From the NCBI GenBank assembly GCA_963556255.1, contig OY744605.1, positions 2,564,687 to 2,628,686 on the forward strand: a DNA stretch of 64,000 nucleotides, given 5' to 3'. Below, in pieces: positions 22,560-35,900 of this stretch. The notes below the pieces were generated by a model. That model saw only the letters and a list, made by a program, of their open reading frames with translations, was not told where the DNA came from and ran no database searches. A program made the translations under genes and the position numbers. The first letter of the stretch is position 1, and each line of letters begins with the position of its first letter. This DNA is from Allolobophora icterica. Taxonomy: Eukaryota; Annelida; Clitellata; Crassiclitellata; Lumbricidae.

Positions 22560-22890
22560 CAATACAAGTGTAGTATTGGTCGGGTAGCTCCTTCATACTC
22601 TCAAGATTTTCTGTAGCTCGGTCTCTTCACTCCCTGATCCCTCCGCTTGGCTACCAGAAGCCTTCTGGTTGTTCCTGGCATGCGCGGCGCTACAGCTTAG
22701 TCTAGAAATTTTGCCTGTGTAGGCCCCACAAGTTGGAACTGTCTTCCAGAGGAATTACGGCTTGAGCTCCTCGGTCTTTCTCTTCCTCTGATCCAGAAAC
22801 GCCTGAATACCATTTTATTTGTTAGTGCTATAACTGACCTGGGTGAGGAGTGCCTCTGAATCGCTGTTATAAATGTTTGATTACAATTAA
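22560..22890 (+). mobile_element. CR1/L2-like LINE 3' end
   Basis: One frame reads VGPTSWNCLPEELR, a reverse transcriptase C-terminal W-N-LP motif, followed by QKRLNTILFVS and the tail GAGTGCCTCTGAATCGC then TATAAATGTTTGATTACAATT. It is frameshifted. Confidence 0.7.
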
Positions 22891-24449
22891 AATTTTAATT
22901 GCTGTTGTTGTTAGAGTTGTGATTTCTGATCAATAGTGCCTAGTGATCAAACGTTGAGGACATACTCGGGTAAGTGCAATGATCAAATTGTTTAAGACTT
23001 TATTTGTGCACTTCCCAAATGCAGGATGTGTGCTCGGTGAAGAAGAAACCATTTGTAATGAACTTGTGATATTTGCATTTGATATTGAAAGTCTGGCTCT
23101 GTCTTCCAGATTGTTGTTCATTGTCTATTAATTTTGTATTGTTTGTTTCCATTGTTTATGTATCACTGTATTTAAATTTCTGTGCAGGCTAATTAATTTA
23201 CTGTTTATTTTGCCTTTTCTTGCCACACGACAGGATACGTTACGTGTACTTGTAACATTCTAACACATGATAGAGTTATGTTGCTTGCGGTACAGACTAT
23301 CCAGTCACTTTATTTCCTGCTCTTTACATTTGTTCTGTAAGAGTTTGGAATCAAGTCTTTTCAATCTTGATTTTCTGGCATTAAGTCAGGTGTACCTCTG
23401 ATGGGTCTCTGTTGAAGTGTTGTGTAAATTTGTGATCACAGTTACAATTGCTCTTATAATTACTTCAATGCTGTTGAACTTCCCTTGCTGTGGTTGGCTG
23501 TTATGTTTTGACCACTTATGCCAGATAAGCACTTTGTATGTGTAGAGGTGATCATGGTTGCTAGTGCAGAACTAAACTGCTTCTGTTTGAGCACAGATGT
23601 TTGTGGTAATAGTTTTTGCTTCAATTCCCGATTAGTGATTGTTTGTGATAATAGTTTTGCATATTAATATTTTCTGTTGAGCAATATTGTCAGATGCATA
23701 CCCTCAATGAATTTAAATGTTGTGCGCATGCGTTAAGAACTTTCCAAAAATTTGGTGATTGCACGTTTACCCTTAAGAACACTTAAATTTCTGTGGAAAA
23801 TAGTCTGCTCGTTTTTCATTGGTTGAAGATAGAAGTTGTTCAGTGTTAACTAAATGTTTTGAGGAAGATTTAGCATTATGGGTAGAAATGAATGAAGGTC
23901 TACAGATAAAGATACTATAAGAAGCTGGCAACCCCATTACAGATCAGCAGTAAATTAGAGGTTTTTGCAATACAGCTTCCAAATTCTGAGGTTACTATTT
24001 AACACTTTAACAGCGAGAGTTTAATAGAAGCGACTGGGAAACCAATACAGCTTGTTGTTAAATGTTATATCCTGCCATTTTAAATTGACAGTTGATCTGA
24101 AGGTAAATTCGGCTTGGTGTTGTACTTTGAAGCATTTATCACGCTAAATTACACTGCCTGTAAATTATTTTGGTTGTAAATATAAAGCTTACAGAATCAT
24201 TCTTTAATAAAAGCAAAAACAGTATTTTTTAGATGGTTCTGACAATTAAAGTGGAATCAGGAAATGACATTAGTAGAAAGTTTACATTTTACCTATAAAT
24301 TCATTGCCTACTTTGACTTGATATAAAATTAAAACTGTTCCTAAAAGTGGATTATCTCTGTGTTTTGGCAACAGTTCACAACACACTGCCCAGCTCTGCG
24401 AACAAATGTCTATCTTGGAGACATTGAATGTTGGATTTCTCCTCTTGTT
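22891..24449. other. Convergent intergenic region
   Basis: Between the 3' ends of HINT3b (+) and the GAREM-like gene (-). 23385-23455 resembles a LINE tail; otherwise A/T-rich with no supportable feature. It presumably holds the GAREM 3' UTR. Confidence 0.4.
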
Positions 24450-27400
24450 TTATATGAAGAGAAGTCGTTTTGGTCTCCAGCCCTGCACAAAGTCCAGAAC
24501 CTTCTTCCGTTCTAGCGAGTTCATATTCGGAAAGCCCTCCTTCAGCAGGTGGCTGTTCATCTCGCACAGGAGCTTCCCATCGACCTGCTCCTTGGAAAAA
24601 CTGACCGCGATCTGATCCTTCATTCCGATGTATCGGAGACTCATGGCCACTTCTTCTACGCTGAGCGACGACAAGTCTTCTGGAGGTATCCACAGCACGT
24701 CGATCGCTTTCCAGTAAGCACGTTCCCTGTTTTCGTTCCGCATCGTCGATTGCCTGCTTGCGATGCCTGAGTCGCTGAACGCAGCGGAGTCATATCCGTG
24801 GTAAGAAGCAATCGCTGCAGGGTTGAGTCATCTCATTTGAAGGCTGGTGGAAGAAATTCGACGGAGGAACCTGGACGAATAGTCGTCCTCTTTGTCGATC
24901 TCTACGTCTTCACAGTCCGGTATTGTTTCGAGGTTAACATCGATTTCATCTCGTGGAAAATCTTGGTTTGGGAAATCTGGTGTCGATAAGGAGCGCTGTC
25001 TTTTTCGACCGGTATTGTCAGAGGAAACGTTTCTCTGATAAAGGCGTTCTCTGCTATTGTCCGTATCTTTTTCGCTGTTCTTACGGTGAAGTTGTTTCCT
25101 GTACAGCTCTGCCACCGAGTCATCCAAGAACGACTGTAAACGTTCCGAATCACACTTGCGGTTAAAGGGAATTCGATCCATGATATACCTCCGGTGGCTG
25201 CTGTATAAATTCTGACCCAGTTTCTTCTTACAGTTTCCTGTGCTGCCAAATGAATCACTGAAACTGATTCGCTCTCTGCCCTTTTCTAAAACTGAACCAG
25301 TGTCTCGTAGTTCCACGGGAGTTAGGTATCCATCTGGGTCGTATGCAAACGGAGATACCGCTATGGGCGTTTCTTGACGATGTCTGATGGTAGGTGCTGG
25401 TGAGGATGGAGCTGAGGGAGAGGGTTCGTTGGAAATTTCCTTCGGGCAGTGAATTCTCTCGTAAAGTTTTTCGGGGTCAGACGAGTTGCTTTCAACTTCT
25501 GACGATGATTCCTGAAATCCATGGTTGAGTTCTTCCACATTCTTAATCTCCTCCGCGTCGATCTGGGAAGGGAGCGGTGGCAGTTTTCGATCCGTCATCC
25601 TTCCAGAACTGTTACGTGTGATGTTCTGCATGTGGTCGTGTTCGGATTTCGAGCGAGGAAGATCCTTGGACGGGCGTAGCGTGTGTACCAGAGCTATTGC
25701 TTTGTTGTTCAGCTGATGTCTCTCCAGCGATTTCGTGAACCTTGCCGGCAGTTGATTAATTGCAAAGCGCCGTCTTTCATTCTCTGACGAATTCTGGAAT
25801 GGCACTGCTGCATCTTGAGCTCTCTGTGTTGAATTTGTAACTATGGTGTTATCTTGCACGAATATGTCAGACCGTGGTGTATTGTCAACAGATATTGTGT
25901 CTTGACACCACTCTGATGAATTTTTGGCTACTCTTGGTCGTAGAGCAGCAGGAATAGCTGTTGTACTTTGTGGAGTATGTGAAGTACGCTGTCTTCTGTG
26001 GAAGCCTGTTGGAATTTTTGTTCCCCTTTGGGGTATTGTGGGAACAGCTACTCCACTTTGCAGTCTTGGAGTTGTACTTTGTCGAGAAGTTGGATCGGTC
26101 GCACTTTCTGAATCGAACGACTCTGGTTGAATTCTTTTATCAAAACTTCTTTTACAGAATGTACCGCTCCTGATGATATCTGCAGAATCCCTACAAAGTA
26201 TATCTGCGATTTCGTGCGGTCTAATGCCTTCTATAACTGGCTGTATTTCCAGTTCATATGCGTCAGAATACTGCTGGCAAAAGTCAATGGCCTTTAGGGC
26301 GGAAGCATCTCCTTCCCAGTTGTTCGCTAGTAGAAATTCCACCTCCGAGTCGTCAGGGAACTCCACAAACGCCAGTCGATCCTCTCTGGTGATCTGACAG
26401 GCTATAATACTTTGTTCGCTGTACGTCTGTCCAAGCGCCATAAGACCCGTGAAACTCGGCTTCGATTGAGTTTCGTTGGGAGGCGGAGTCCCGTAGACCA
26501 GATGAACCGCCTGCGGAAAGTCCTTTCGATTGACGAGGTCCTTCATCTGGTAGACGAAAGATGGCTGTGATGTCGTCGTCGGACCTTCGTCGCAGTTGGA
26601 TTGGCTCCTTCCGATGCAGCTGAACTGACCATAGGTCTCCAAGGGTAGGAGGACGTCCATCCCGGTGGTCAATCCTCTGCACTGCAGATACATTTTCTCG
26701 CTTTGAGGAGTGTCCGTTTTCTTTCTGAACGGTGGGCAGGGACAACCGCGTAGCGTTTTCAAGAACTTTTCTTGTGGTTCGACGAATATGGGTCCGCAGT
26801 TAAGTACTTCACCTGGGGGTATCTGGACATCGAGAAAGGAATCTCGTTTTGAAGTCGTAGTCATCGAAGGGGATTGATTTGGCCACAGTCCGGTTACGCA
26901 CGAGTGAACAAGGAACCTGTTTGATTTCGAGGCGACCACCTGTTCGATGCTTGTGAGTGGAACGATGAGGGATTGAGGCTTTCCGTCTCCAGATAGAATA
27001 CGAAACCATCCTGCGGAAGAAAAGAATTTCGGTGACCTAACCATTTGGATTCAAACCATGGCATTACTATACGCATGTAGCCCGACTATCAGCAAAGGCG
27101 CCGCCCTAGAAAATGGATAGAATGCATATATTGCATATAGAATCTTGTAGGGTGAAGGTTTTTCTTTAGATACAGTCTCTGACAGATCCCCTCTTCTGGT
27201 ACCTTCCTCTCTCGACCACTTCTAGAATCTTTGGTTTATCCAACAGGGATTGCTTGGTTCAACAAACTTAGCCTGAAAGTGGGGATTCGTGGCTGACTAG
27301 AGTTTGGCACTCCATCGGATATAATTGTAATTTATAATCTAACATTTAGAAAGCGTCATTTCAAGAAAAACTCATAAGGCGCTCAAGAAGAAGGGATCCA

Positions 27401-28427
27401 GAGGTGTGCACAGAGGCGGCACAAGATTAATTTAAACGGACAGAAATTCTCAATTCTCCTTCAACAGTTCTTCTGTTCAGCTGCGGACTTTGGTCGACCG
27501 TGTCTTCAGAATTCAGACGAACCGTCGACTGACAGATTGAATGTCGCGTAGACTGCAGCAAGAAGGAGAATGCATGTATTGTTCAGTAGAGAACACGGTT
27601 TATTCCGATATCTGTCATAACAACTGTCGGAGAGTATCGCCCGTGAAGTGTCGTATTGAAAGTAGCAATGCCCAACTGCCAAGTACCAGCTGCAGTTTAT
27701 TGGCATCTGCGGGGGTGTCTGTCGCAGAAAATCGGTACAAGATCCATCGGGTCGAGGAGGGAGAGAGTGTACGGGTGTGAATGCCGAATGTTATGAAACT
27801 TTTATACTGGACTGCGCATTGCAAAACGAGATAATCGTACCAGATGTAGTTCTAGACGTTTATTGGTATATCTCCCAGTGTACCAGATTCTTATGCGGGC
27901 TGTAGGCCTACTCGCTGATTACCAGACAGGGCAGACAGAGGAGCAGCTCGTCTCGGGTCATGACCTATAGATATCTGCATATACGACCTCAGATTATTGC
28001 GTGATGCAAGCCTTTTGCATTCAATTTATTTCCATAAGATTTAAACATACAATCGGTATGACTATGGCTGCGGGAAGGCCTAAGTAGGCCTACCTATGAG
28101 CTAACTAGGTAACAGATGGTTTGAGATGCGTGTACCTGGGTAGTTGAGAGGTATGACGTAGTTGATTCCGTTGTTTTTGAGCGTCTTCTCTCTGTCGTCC
28201 CAACGGAGGCTGGTACCAGACACTTTGATGCAGTTTCTGACCGAATACAGAAGGTAGGAAACCGGAGGACTGGATGAACATCCTTCCTGACCTTGAGCCC
28301 CATCCTGTCCAGTCGGACCTGGTCTGGACTCGTCTTCATCTGCCGGAAACCTTGCGAGGATCGGAAAGCCACGCGGTTGGCTACAGAGCGTCCTGACATT
28401 CACCGGAGTATTCGTCCACCGGATCAT
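24450..28427 (-). CDS. GAREM: GAREM-like adaptor (CABIT + SAM), single in-frame TGA
   Basis: Exon 1 (28427 or earlier to 28136) joins exon 2 (27010 down) by a GT-AG intron of 1125 bp in phase 1, restoring the CABIT sequence YVIPLNYPG-WFRILSGDG. The CABIT region extends through VEFLLANNWEG; then a long Ser/Pro/Gln-rich tail with PPLPSQ. From M at 28427 there are 824 codons to TGA at 24828-24830. The same frame then stays open for 125 more codons, ending TAA at 24450, and encodes a SAM domain (DLSSLSVEEVAMSLRYIGM ... VDGKLLCEMN ... FVQGWRPK) strongly resembling the C-terminal SAM of vertebrate GAREM1/2. GAREM links receptor tyrosine kinases to GRB2/ERK signalling. The total of 949 sense codons compares with about 875 residues in vertebrates. 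The stop context is AGA UGA CUC. The start is chosen because MIRWTNTPV aligns with the vertebrate N-terminus; an ATG at 28646 would add 73 residues. Readthrough, a nonsense allele or a sequencing error would all fit. Confidence 0.86.
24828..24830 (-). other. In-frame TGA between CABIT body and SAM domain
   Basis: TGA followed by C, the leakiest stop tetranucleotide in animals, with coding-like sequence on both sides (SSTSLQMR before; SYHGYDSAAFSDSGIASRQS shortly after). No good splice pair removes it: the only frame-keeping option, donor GTCGAA near 24858 with acceptor CTGCAG near 24811, would be a 48-bp intron with a weak donor. Confidence 0.75.
27340..27420 (-). mobile_element. LINE-tail fragment in GAREM intron
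   Basis: Related to the TTATATAGCACCACTTCAAGAGA tail found in many places here, in decayed form (AACATTTAGAAAGCGTCATTTCAAG). Confidence 0.35.
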
Positions 28428-28649
28428 ATCGCATTCTCGGTGTTCTCTGGGTCGGTGACTACCGCGGCGTGACACACAAATGGCGATCAGCGAATAGTCT
28501 TGTGACGGCACCAGTAGGCCTAGTGTCCCGCTTACTCCAAACGATGGTCTCCCGGATTTACGGTAAATCCAGATGTGCGCACACGCTAAAAACAATCTGT
28601 AATTTTGTGCTATTCGAGCGATGAAAATAACCGACCGGTCTCGCACCTT

Positions 28650-29435
28650 CGTTATTGTCAGTGCTTCCTCTATTCAAATTCTCTTCTGTCATTGTCTGTT
28701 TAGAATTCCGCGCGTGCATTTGTAACCTACAGTGGGCGTTGAACGCTGACGTAGTCCGTAAGCCTTACCTTTCTGCTCAAACTGCTGCCCTCCTTTTCAT
28801 TTAGGACCGTTTGTGTAACGATTATATGCGTCAATCCCAAACCCTGACTTCTTGTGTGTCTCTTGTATAAACACACAACGGTGCCGTCTATAGGGAGCTG
28901 TTTTAAGAGCCATGGCACCCCCGCAGTCTCTACTGTCGCATGTGCGTGACTGTCGCGAAGAGGGTCGTCTGTATAACGAAAAAAGTCGTCTGCGGCCTAT
29001 AGGTGAGCGGTGGAAGATGCGCTTGACTGGTGATGCGTGAAGGAGTGTGAAGGTCGCTACGACTGGTGTCTGCTTTGAGCGAAAAGGACTGTGTGGTGAC
29101 GGTACAGGGGAAATCCCTTGAACCGTGTTATGGGACAAAGTGGGCATCCGTCCGAGACACATCTGACAAACCGTCGTAAATTAAATTCTGAAAGATCGTC
29201 TCATTGTTACGCGGGTTTTCTCCTCGTGTCGCGGTTGATACGTGAAGGATGATTGGTATGTCGAGAGGTCTGATTGTTTGCGTAGCTTCGGTCTGTTGCG
29301 AGAAACGATGACTTTAGTCAGAGGATGGGACGTTGAGTGATGTGATGTCGTGCGACCGTCCGAAGATGTTTAGCGGATATTACGAGGCCTATAGGGGGCC
29401 TACGAGAACAAACGGATCTCCGGTAGATTGGTTAG
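28650..29435. other. Upstream region of the GAREM-like gene; no gene seen
   Basis: G/C-richer DNA that may contain the promoter and 5' UTR of the minus-strand GAREM-like gene. No TATA box or other element can be assigned with confidence. Confidence 0.35.
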
Positions 29436-29439
29436 TTAC

Positions 29440-29650
29440 TGAATAAGGACGCTGTGTCATCATTGATGCCGTCCTCCTCCTATCTCCAGGCTTTTGACTA
29501 GCACTACCAGAGTATGGATTGAGGCAGTTAACTACTCGATTGATTAGTTAGTTTACGACGCTGTGTCATAATGAAGATAATTAGCATCGCCCTCCTCCTT
29601 TATCGAGACACGGGACTGGCGCTGCCAGAGTACGAGCAGTGGCGGACTTA
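29440..29650 (+). repeat. Two copies of the GGCACTACCAGAGTA repeat
   Basis: 29440-29530 and 29545-29650 both have GACGCTGTGTCAT, ATCGCCCTCCTCC and a G-CACTACCAGAGTA/GCGCTGCCAGAGTA block, like 9795-9905 and 43700-43815. The tandem pair is head to tail. Confidence 0.65.
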
Positions 29651-30063
29651 ACAGATCCTTGCAATGTTTTCTGTCCGTCATTTTCAGGGCTTGTCATTCG
29701 CAGCCAGGTTCTGCTTTTGTTTCCGTAGATCGTTTTCTTTTGACTAAACCAGGTAAACCTTCATCGCTCAACAAAGAGCTACTATATATACCTGGCGCGT
29801 ATACCTCACTAACAATACACACTGACTCTGGAATGCAATGTCATGTAATGTGACGCATCAAGTGGACTATGATTGATTGCTAACGCCGAACAATACAAGC
29901 TTTTCAGTTCATATAGAACGACCGCAAAAATGACCTACTTTGATACTACCCCCACTCCCTTGCCCCGCTTAAAAGGAGTAGACCTATAGAGACCTAGATG
30001 AGGCTACCCTGCGGATCGTGAAGTGCCAAATGTGCTACGTGGTAGGTACTAGGTACTCTGTTA

Positions 30064-30509
30064 GGGGCCATCCATATATTACGTACGCAAAAATCCGGGA
30101 AAATTGGACCCCTCCCCCCTGTTCGCAAGCGTACTTTCTTCCACACACCCCCCGCGTACGTACACTTGACGCAACCCCCCGAAGACCAGCTGCAGAAAGT
30201 GTCTCGAAAGTCTGCACTTTAGGCCAGATTGAAGGATGAGTGAGGGCCAATATAGACAAATTATAGGTGTCGTTCACAGCACAGAATAACTGCACATGGC
30301 TTTTATATAATGTAATAAAATGCCATCGGACGACTGACTATAGGACAATACAGAGTTATAAATAGGCTAATGTGGACGTGATAATTAGAAATTTATTTTG
30401 CGTACGTACACTTTTGTCCCCCCCTCCACCCCGTTCGCACCCGTACGCAAAATCGCCAAAATCCGACCCCCCTCCCCCCTCAGTGCGTACGTAATATGTT
30501 GACGGCCCC
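30064..30509 (-). mobile_element. TTA-target MITE family, copy 2 (446 bp)
   Basis: TIRs GGGGCCATCCATATATTACG and its counterpart ending GTTGACGGCCCC, flanked by TTA on both sides (30061-30063, 30510-30512). Body runs in reverse relative to 35680-36134. TTA target sites suggest PIF/Harbinger. No transposase is present. Confidence 0.9.
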
Positions 30510-30737
30510 TTAATTACTGCTGCGTCCAGGAAAGGGACTCGGATTCTTTAACAGCGAGGGAACACAGTAGGCCTATAGTCGTCCCCCCATTTTTAATGAA
30601 ACCTTTGATTGCTATTTTGTTAATTAATTGCCAAGTGGAAACTTGACCATTGAGACCAGGCAGCTGACACGTCAACACCAACAACTAATAAAAATTAATT
30701 AATTTTTTTATTACTATTCTCTTTATATTGTTTCGCA

Positions 30738-31006
30738 CTCAATAGTGTAGTGGTTAGCGTGCTGGACTGTCAATCGAGAGGTTGGGGGTTCAAATCTCCA
30801 CCAGGGCGGAATTTGTTTAAAGATTTCTGCTCCATCTGCACCTCTAGCCAACTCAGTTATGATGAGTACACTGTCAGTGGGAAGATGAGATGGCGAGGGA
30901 GAGGCCTGGTCACCCACCCTCATATGCCAAGGCTAAGAAAATGAAGTCGCTAACACTTCATTCCTATGGCTACCTCAGGGCTAGCTTAAGGAACTGCTCT
31001 TCTTAC
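30738..31006 (+). mobile_element. tRNA-derived SINE, best copy
   Basis: A-box TAGTGGTTAGCGTGCTGG and B-box GGTTCAAATC at tRNA-like spacing, followed by a body (GGAAGATGAGATGGCGAGGG) and the tail GAACTGCTCTTCTT. The promoter boxes look intact. Two further copies are at 20225-20510 and 33105-33262. Confidence 0.85.
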
Positions 31007-32905
31007 GTTATTTTGCACTGTACTAGGCCTACGAATAAAAATCAATTAACTTTAGATTTGAATTAGTTTGCACGTGAATTAGTTTGCATGATGAATAGAA
31101 TTATTATATCTAATGCCGTTACAAAGTGCCCCTTGCTTTTTAAACTCCTTTTCGTCCACAAAAAAGGGGCCAACAAATTTTTTGACCCAGATGAAAAGTG
31201 TTCCCCATCTGTCAGACAAGATCGCCGCCTCTGCTGGTGGCTAGCATATTACGGCGCTTTAGAACTTCCCGGATTAGATATACACAAGAAATTAAATATT
31301 TGTTTCCAATGTAAACTTTGAACACCTGGGCTAAGCATAGGCAGCACCTTTGTAAGTTACTTGTAAGGGCTCTGTCAGGTGTGAAGGTAGCGGAATACAG
31401 GTGTTTAAAATTAAAAGATGCTAAATCAGGTGTCCAAGTACAAACATAAAATCAAGTAACCATAACAAGAGGATTTGTTACAATACGTTTATTTATAAAA
31501 CAAATGAAAAAAAATTCCGTGCAACGTGCCAAGAGGTCTCCTTCGACCACAGCGCCAAATGTGCATGACGGAGGACGTTTCGACAACATCATGGGAGAGC
31601 CAGAACTTTGAGCTCCACCAGTCATATCCAACTCTCACCGAAATGCACAAGTGACGCAGAGATCCGAGGAAAGCTCCTGGACTGGCAAGATCCCACAGCA
31701 CGTGCTACACTTGTAAACAAAATCACTGGTAAACAAAATCACTTGTAAACAAAGCAAAAACAACAACGTACCGGTATACAGTTTGATAAAAAATCATGGA
31801 ACAACTTAAAGTATTTCGCAAAGGCATGGAAAACATGGCAAGGCTAGCGGACGGAAAATTAAATAACCGGCATTTATTTGCCTTTCGGAAATATTTTGAA
31901 CGAGTTACACTCAATACTTTCTTGGCTCCGTTAGAAATTTTCATTTTGATTACAGCAAGTGTTTGGTTTAAAAACAGCCATCATCATTTTTGAAAAGCTC
32001 CCCAAACCGAGGTAAAACTACTAAGAAAGAAATTCTTGATCAGCCTGCTGACTTGCAATACAAAACTGCCAGCAGTACAAAATTTCCACATTAAAGATAT
32101 TTTCAAATTGAAAAGGTATCGGCTCAAAAGCACACATTTTGCGCATCCCATAAATGTGGACTACAGTGCGTAAAACTTGTCATAAACACGTCGTTGACGT
32201 AAATGATTATCCAGTAACACCTGAACAGGTCCTAAGGTAAAATTCATTCAGTCGGAAATTTAATATAATTTAATATAACATAATTTAATATAATTTAAAA
32301 TAGAGTTGAGCAATGTATTGTTACAACCTTAATAGTTCTCAGGCCGGGATACCAATGGATCATAATCAGTACCAACAACTATGTTTAAGAAAACATTTAC
32401 AACATAACGAAATGAACTGTTCTCAGCCCCTTGTCAACCGATTTAAATGCAATTTTCAATGTGATCCTTACTCATATCGACACTGATCTGTAACATTATG
32501 TTCTATCTAAATTACATTACAATACATTTTTGCTTTAATAACAATAATAATAAATTTACATGCAATGCTATTTTTGTCATGTGTTCAGGCACTTATAAAA
32601 TTATATACAATAAATAAAGTTTTCCCATAATAATAATTAATTTGCATAGAAAATGCCATAAAATTTTTCTTTGTGCAGGCATTGCTTTTAACAAACTGTA
32701 AATTTGTACAGCAACTTTCGACGATAGGCACTAATTTTTTTACCAAGCTATTTAAATTTATAAAAAAATACTTCGAAATATAAATAATATGAAACATGAC
32801 GACAAGAATATAGCGGCAACAAGTTCTACTGAAAAGTCGACAATATAAACAAGTGTATTAAGCACTGATGCAGGATCTTGATGCAGAGTTCTCATGAGGA
32901 ATGTT
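31007..32905. other. 3' flank of the SELENOW/MIEN1-type gene
   Basis: 31125-31240 contains a repeat piece (CAAGATCGCCGCC core) also at 43520-43545 and 51165-51185. The rest is A/T-rich. The 3' UTR of the minus-strand selenoprotein gene should lie below 32906 and should contain a SECIS element; I could not identify one by eye. An AATAAA on the minus strand is not clearly assignable. Confidence 0.35.
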
Positions 32906-35900
32906 TTACTGCACGACACATTTGGACTTCTCGACTTCCTCCACGAGTTCTGGTTCTCCGCCACGTGAAACGCATTCCACAACCTTTAGTATCTGGAAAA
33001 AACAAACAAAGCTCTTTTCATATCGGATTTCGACCTGGTTTATCAAATGTTCGCAACAGCTTACTCAGAAGTGCTGTGTCATGTCCAGAGATGCAAACTC
33101 AGCTATACACTGACTGTACACTGCCAGTGGGAAGATGAGATGATGAGGGAGAGGACTCGCCACCTGCTCTCATATACCAAGGCTAAGAAAATGAAGTCAC
33201 TAACACTTCATACCCATGGCTGCCTCTCAGGCTAGCTCAAAGGACTGCTCTTCTTCTTATCCAACACTGAATTATGATTTTTTATCATGATTTTACTTGA
33301 AGTGACCATCGACTTATGTTTTGGACATTATGATAATGGCACTTAGAAATAATTCAATTAGATATCTACAGCGTTTGCAATAATACCACAGATTTGCAAA
33401 CGGAATATCAATACAGCATGAATATGCGCAGTTGCGAGTTACTTACAGGGCGCTAAACGAGTGCTCTGATACATACACTTTAGAATCACAGGGAAAACAG
33501 AATTTCACAAAACACTACAGTAATTGTAATTCAAAATTTATACAACACCACTTCAAGAGACACTAAACTGAGGTGCTCTCATTAGTACCTGATTAAAAAA
33601 TATTTAAGAATATTACTAAAGAAATCACACAATCTATAGAAAAAACTACCCGTAGAGAATATTAATCATAATCATAATCTTGAAATTCTTGAAGTGCTAT
33701 TTAAAAACTAAGGACATGGCAATAGCTTATTCACGAGTGCTGGGTCATGTCAGACAGGTTGTCCAGATATAACAAGTGAAGAACAGAGTGTGGCTGCCGT
33801 GTGACCGGGGCAAGGGGAGGTAGAGGAGCTGTTAAGGTGAGTTTCCGTTGGGAACGATAAATGGTAATGGTAATTGCAAATTTATATAGCACCACACTAA
33901 GAGAGACTCATCAGTGGTGCTAGAGACACTAATCAAAGATTGGAAGCAGAGGACGGGATGGACCTGGTCAGGAATTCTTGAAGAGGCAAGACTTCAGTTT
34001 GGAGTGGAAAGATCAAACTCCAGAATTTGTGAAAAATGTCGTAGTAGTGTAGAACTTTAGAAAGGAACACAATTTCCATTAAAGAACATGAGAAAAGAAT
34101 TTTGGCTAAACGTATCTATTCACAGTGTTAGGTAGGTGAACACCTATAACAAAGAACACAACACCAGATCTTCATACTCACTGCTTCAGTACTTGGAAAG
34201 CCTCCAGACTTGAGCTTACTGAAAACCAGCTTATCGTTGACCGTTATCTCAAAGGAAGCTGTCAACAAATACCGCAAAAGTAAACAACTATGAAAGTTAA
34301 CAACTATTAAAGTAAACAATTACAAAAGTAAACAACTATGAAAATAACCAACTAAGAATGTTGCAGAATAAACGAATTAAAGGAAAATGTCAGCTGCATA
34401 TAAACTGGTATGTTATCTATCTATTGACTCCTCGGATATTTTCTGGTCTATGATGGTGGTTATCCACTTAAAATTTACCAGGAAACTAATAACTTACAGC
34501 AAATTATAATTCGTCTGGTAAAAAAACGCTAGCAAAAAACTTCAAAATGATATTCTGTTTACAGTGCAGTCTCTCTAGTAGTAATACACAAAAATTATTA
34601 TAGACCACCAGAACTATACCACAGGCCACTGAATTCCCTTTAATACCAAGGACAGTTTCACTCCAGGGTATCTTTAACTCACATCTGCTGTATTATCCCA
34701 TTTCTAATGGGGTAATAGCCTTAAAGGGAGCCACATTCAGGTTAGAAAAAATGTCATATTTAACGCTTTAACAAGGATGCAACTTGTCGGTAATTAGTGT
34801 TACTGCATAAAATACATACACAGAAAGGAGAATAATAACAATAAAATTAAACTGCTACCTAATTACGTGTAAACCGCAAGTTTCTATCAATAACAGTAAT
34901 TGTAAAGGTGCAAGTCTTTTATTATAATAATAATAAAAATAAAATAATAATAATAATATAATGCCATCCGTCAAAGGGAATCCATTGGTTGGTTCTATGT
35001 GTGTGCGTGGGCCACCACTGGGGACTCTTTTCTAATTTACTGTAACTGTTATGACAACCGATGTAATAGACGAGTTCTAATTCCATTTAACTTCATATAG
35101 GACAGCACAGAGTGTCTCTGGTTAGTCTTGCTTTTTGATTGGAGCTATATAAATGCTCAATTACAATAAATACGTGTAATAATGTAACAGAATAACAGCA
35201 TGGAACATACTCTTTCTTCCAGTTACTCCAGTTATGTCGACCGCTGGGACTCGAGCGAGAATTTTATCCCGCAAGTCGGTGAAGCGGTTCCCGTAACCTC
35301 ATGCTCCGCTAAAACAACAAATTGTAATTGCATTTATACAATTTATATAGTATCATCAGCAGACTGCTACTTCTAGGATGCTTTACACTGTCAACTAGCA
35401 TGGTGGCTCAGTGGTAAGTTCGGCGCCTTGTGACCGGAGGGTTGCTGGTTCGAATCCCACTCTAGCCGCTGCGTACGGACCTTGGGCAAGTCCTTCACTC
35501 GCAATTGCTCGTGGCGCTTCGGCGTGAAAATTCCGGCACAGTATCAAATGCTGTAGTCGGGAGCGCCTCTGAGTAGTAGTTGACTTCGAGAGGCGCTATA
35601 GAAATATCCGGAATAAATAAAATAAATGCTAAAAGTTAGTAACCACGTTAGCTCTATAAACACTTTTACAAAGCGTTTAGGGGCCGTCCATATATTACGT
35701 ACGCAAAGAGGGGGGGAGGGGGGTAAGATTTTGGCGATTTTGCGTACGGGTGCGTACGGGGGGGAGGGGGGTGGCCGAAATGTGTACGTACGCAAAATAA
35801 ATTTCGAATTATGACGTCCACATTAGCCTATTTATAACTCTGTATTGTCCTATAGTCGTCCGATGGCATTTTATTACATTATATAAAAGCCATGTGAAGT

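Noticed and set aside
24811..24858. 48-bp micro-intron removing the GAREM TGA
   Set aside because: Frame-preserving and with a good CTGCAG acceptor, but the donor (CC/GTCGAA) is weak and 48 bp is very short for an animal intron. Kept as an alternative only.
28727..29162. Minus-strand frames upstream of GAREM
   Set aside because: No similarity to the GAREM N-terminus and no matching splice phase.
32100..32905. SECIS element for the selenoprotein gene
   Set aside because: Several ATGA...AA candidates were tried by eye in the 3' flank, but none formed a convincing paired helix with the GA partner, so none is reported.
35397..35470. Possible tRNA gene (GGTTCGAATCCC)
   Set aside because: The acceptor stem does not close, and it continues into a SINE body with an L2-like tail. 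The same reasoning applies to the tRNA-like heads at 5055, 17350 and 30738.
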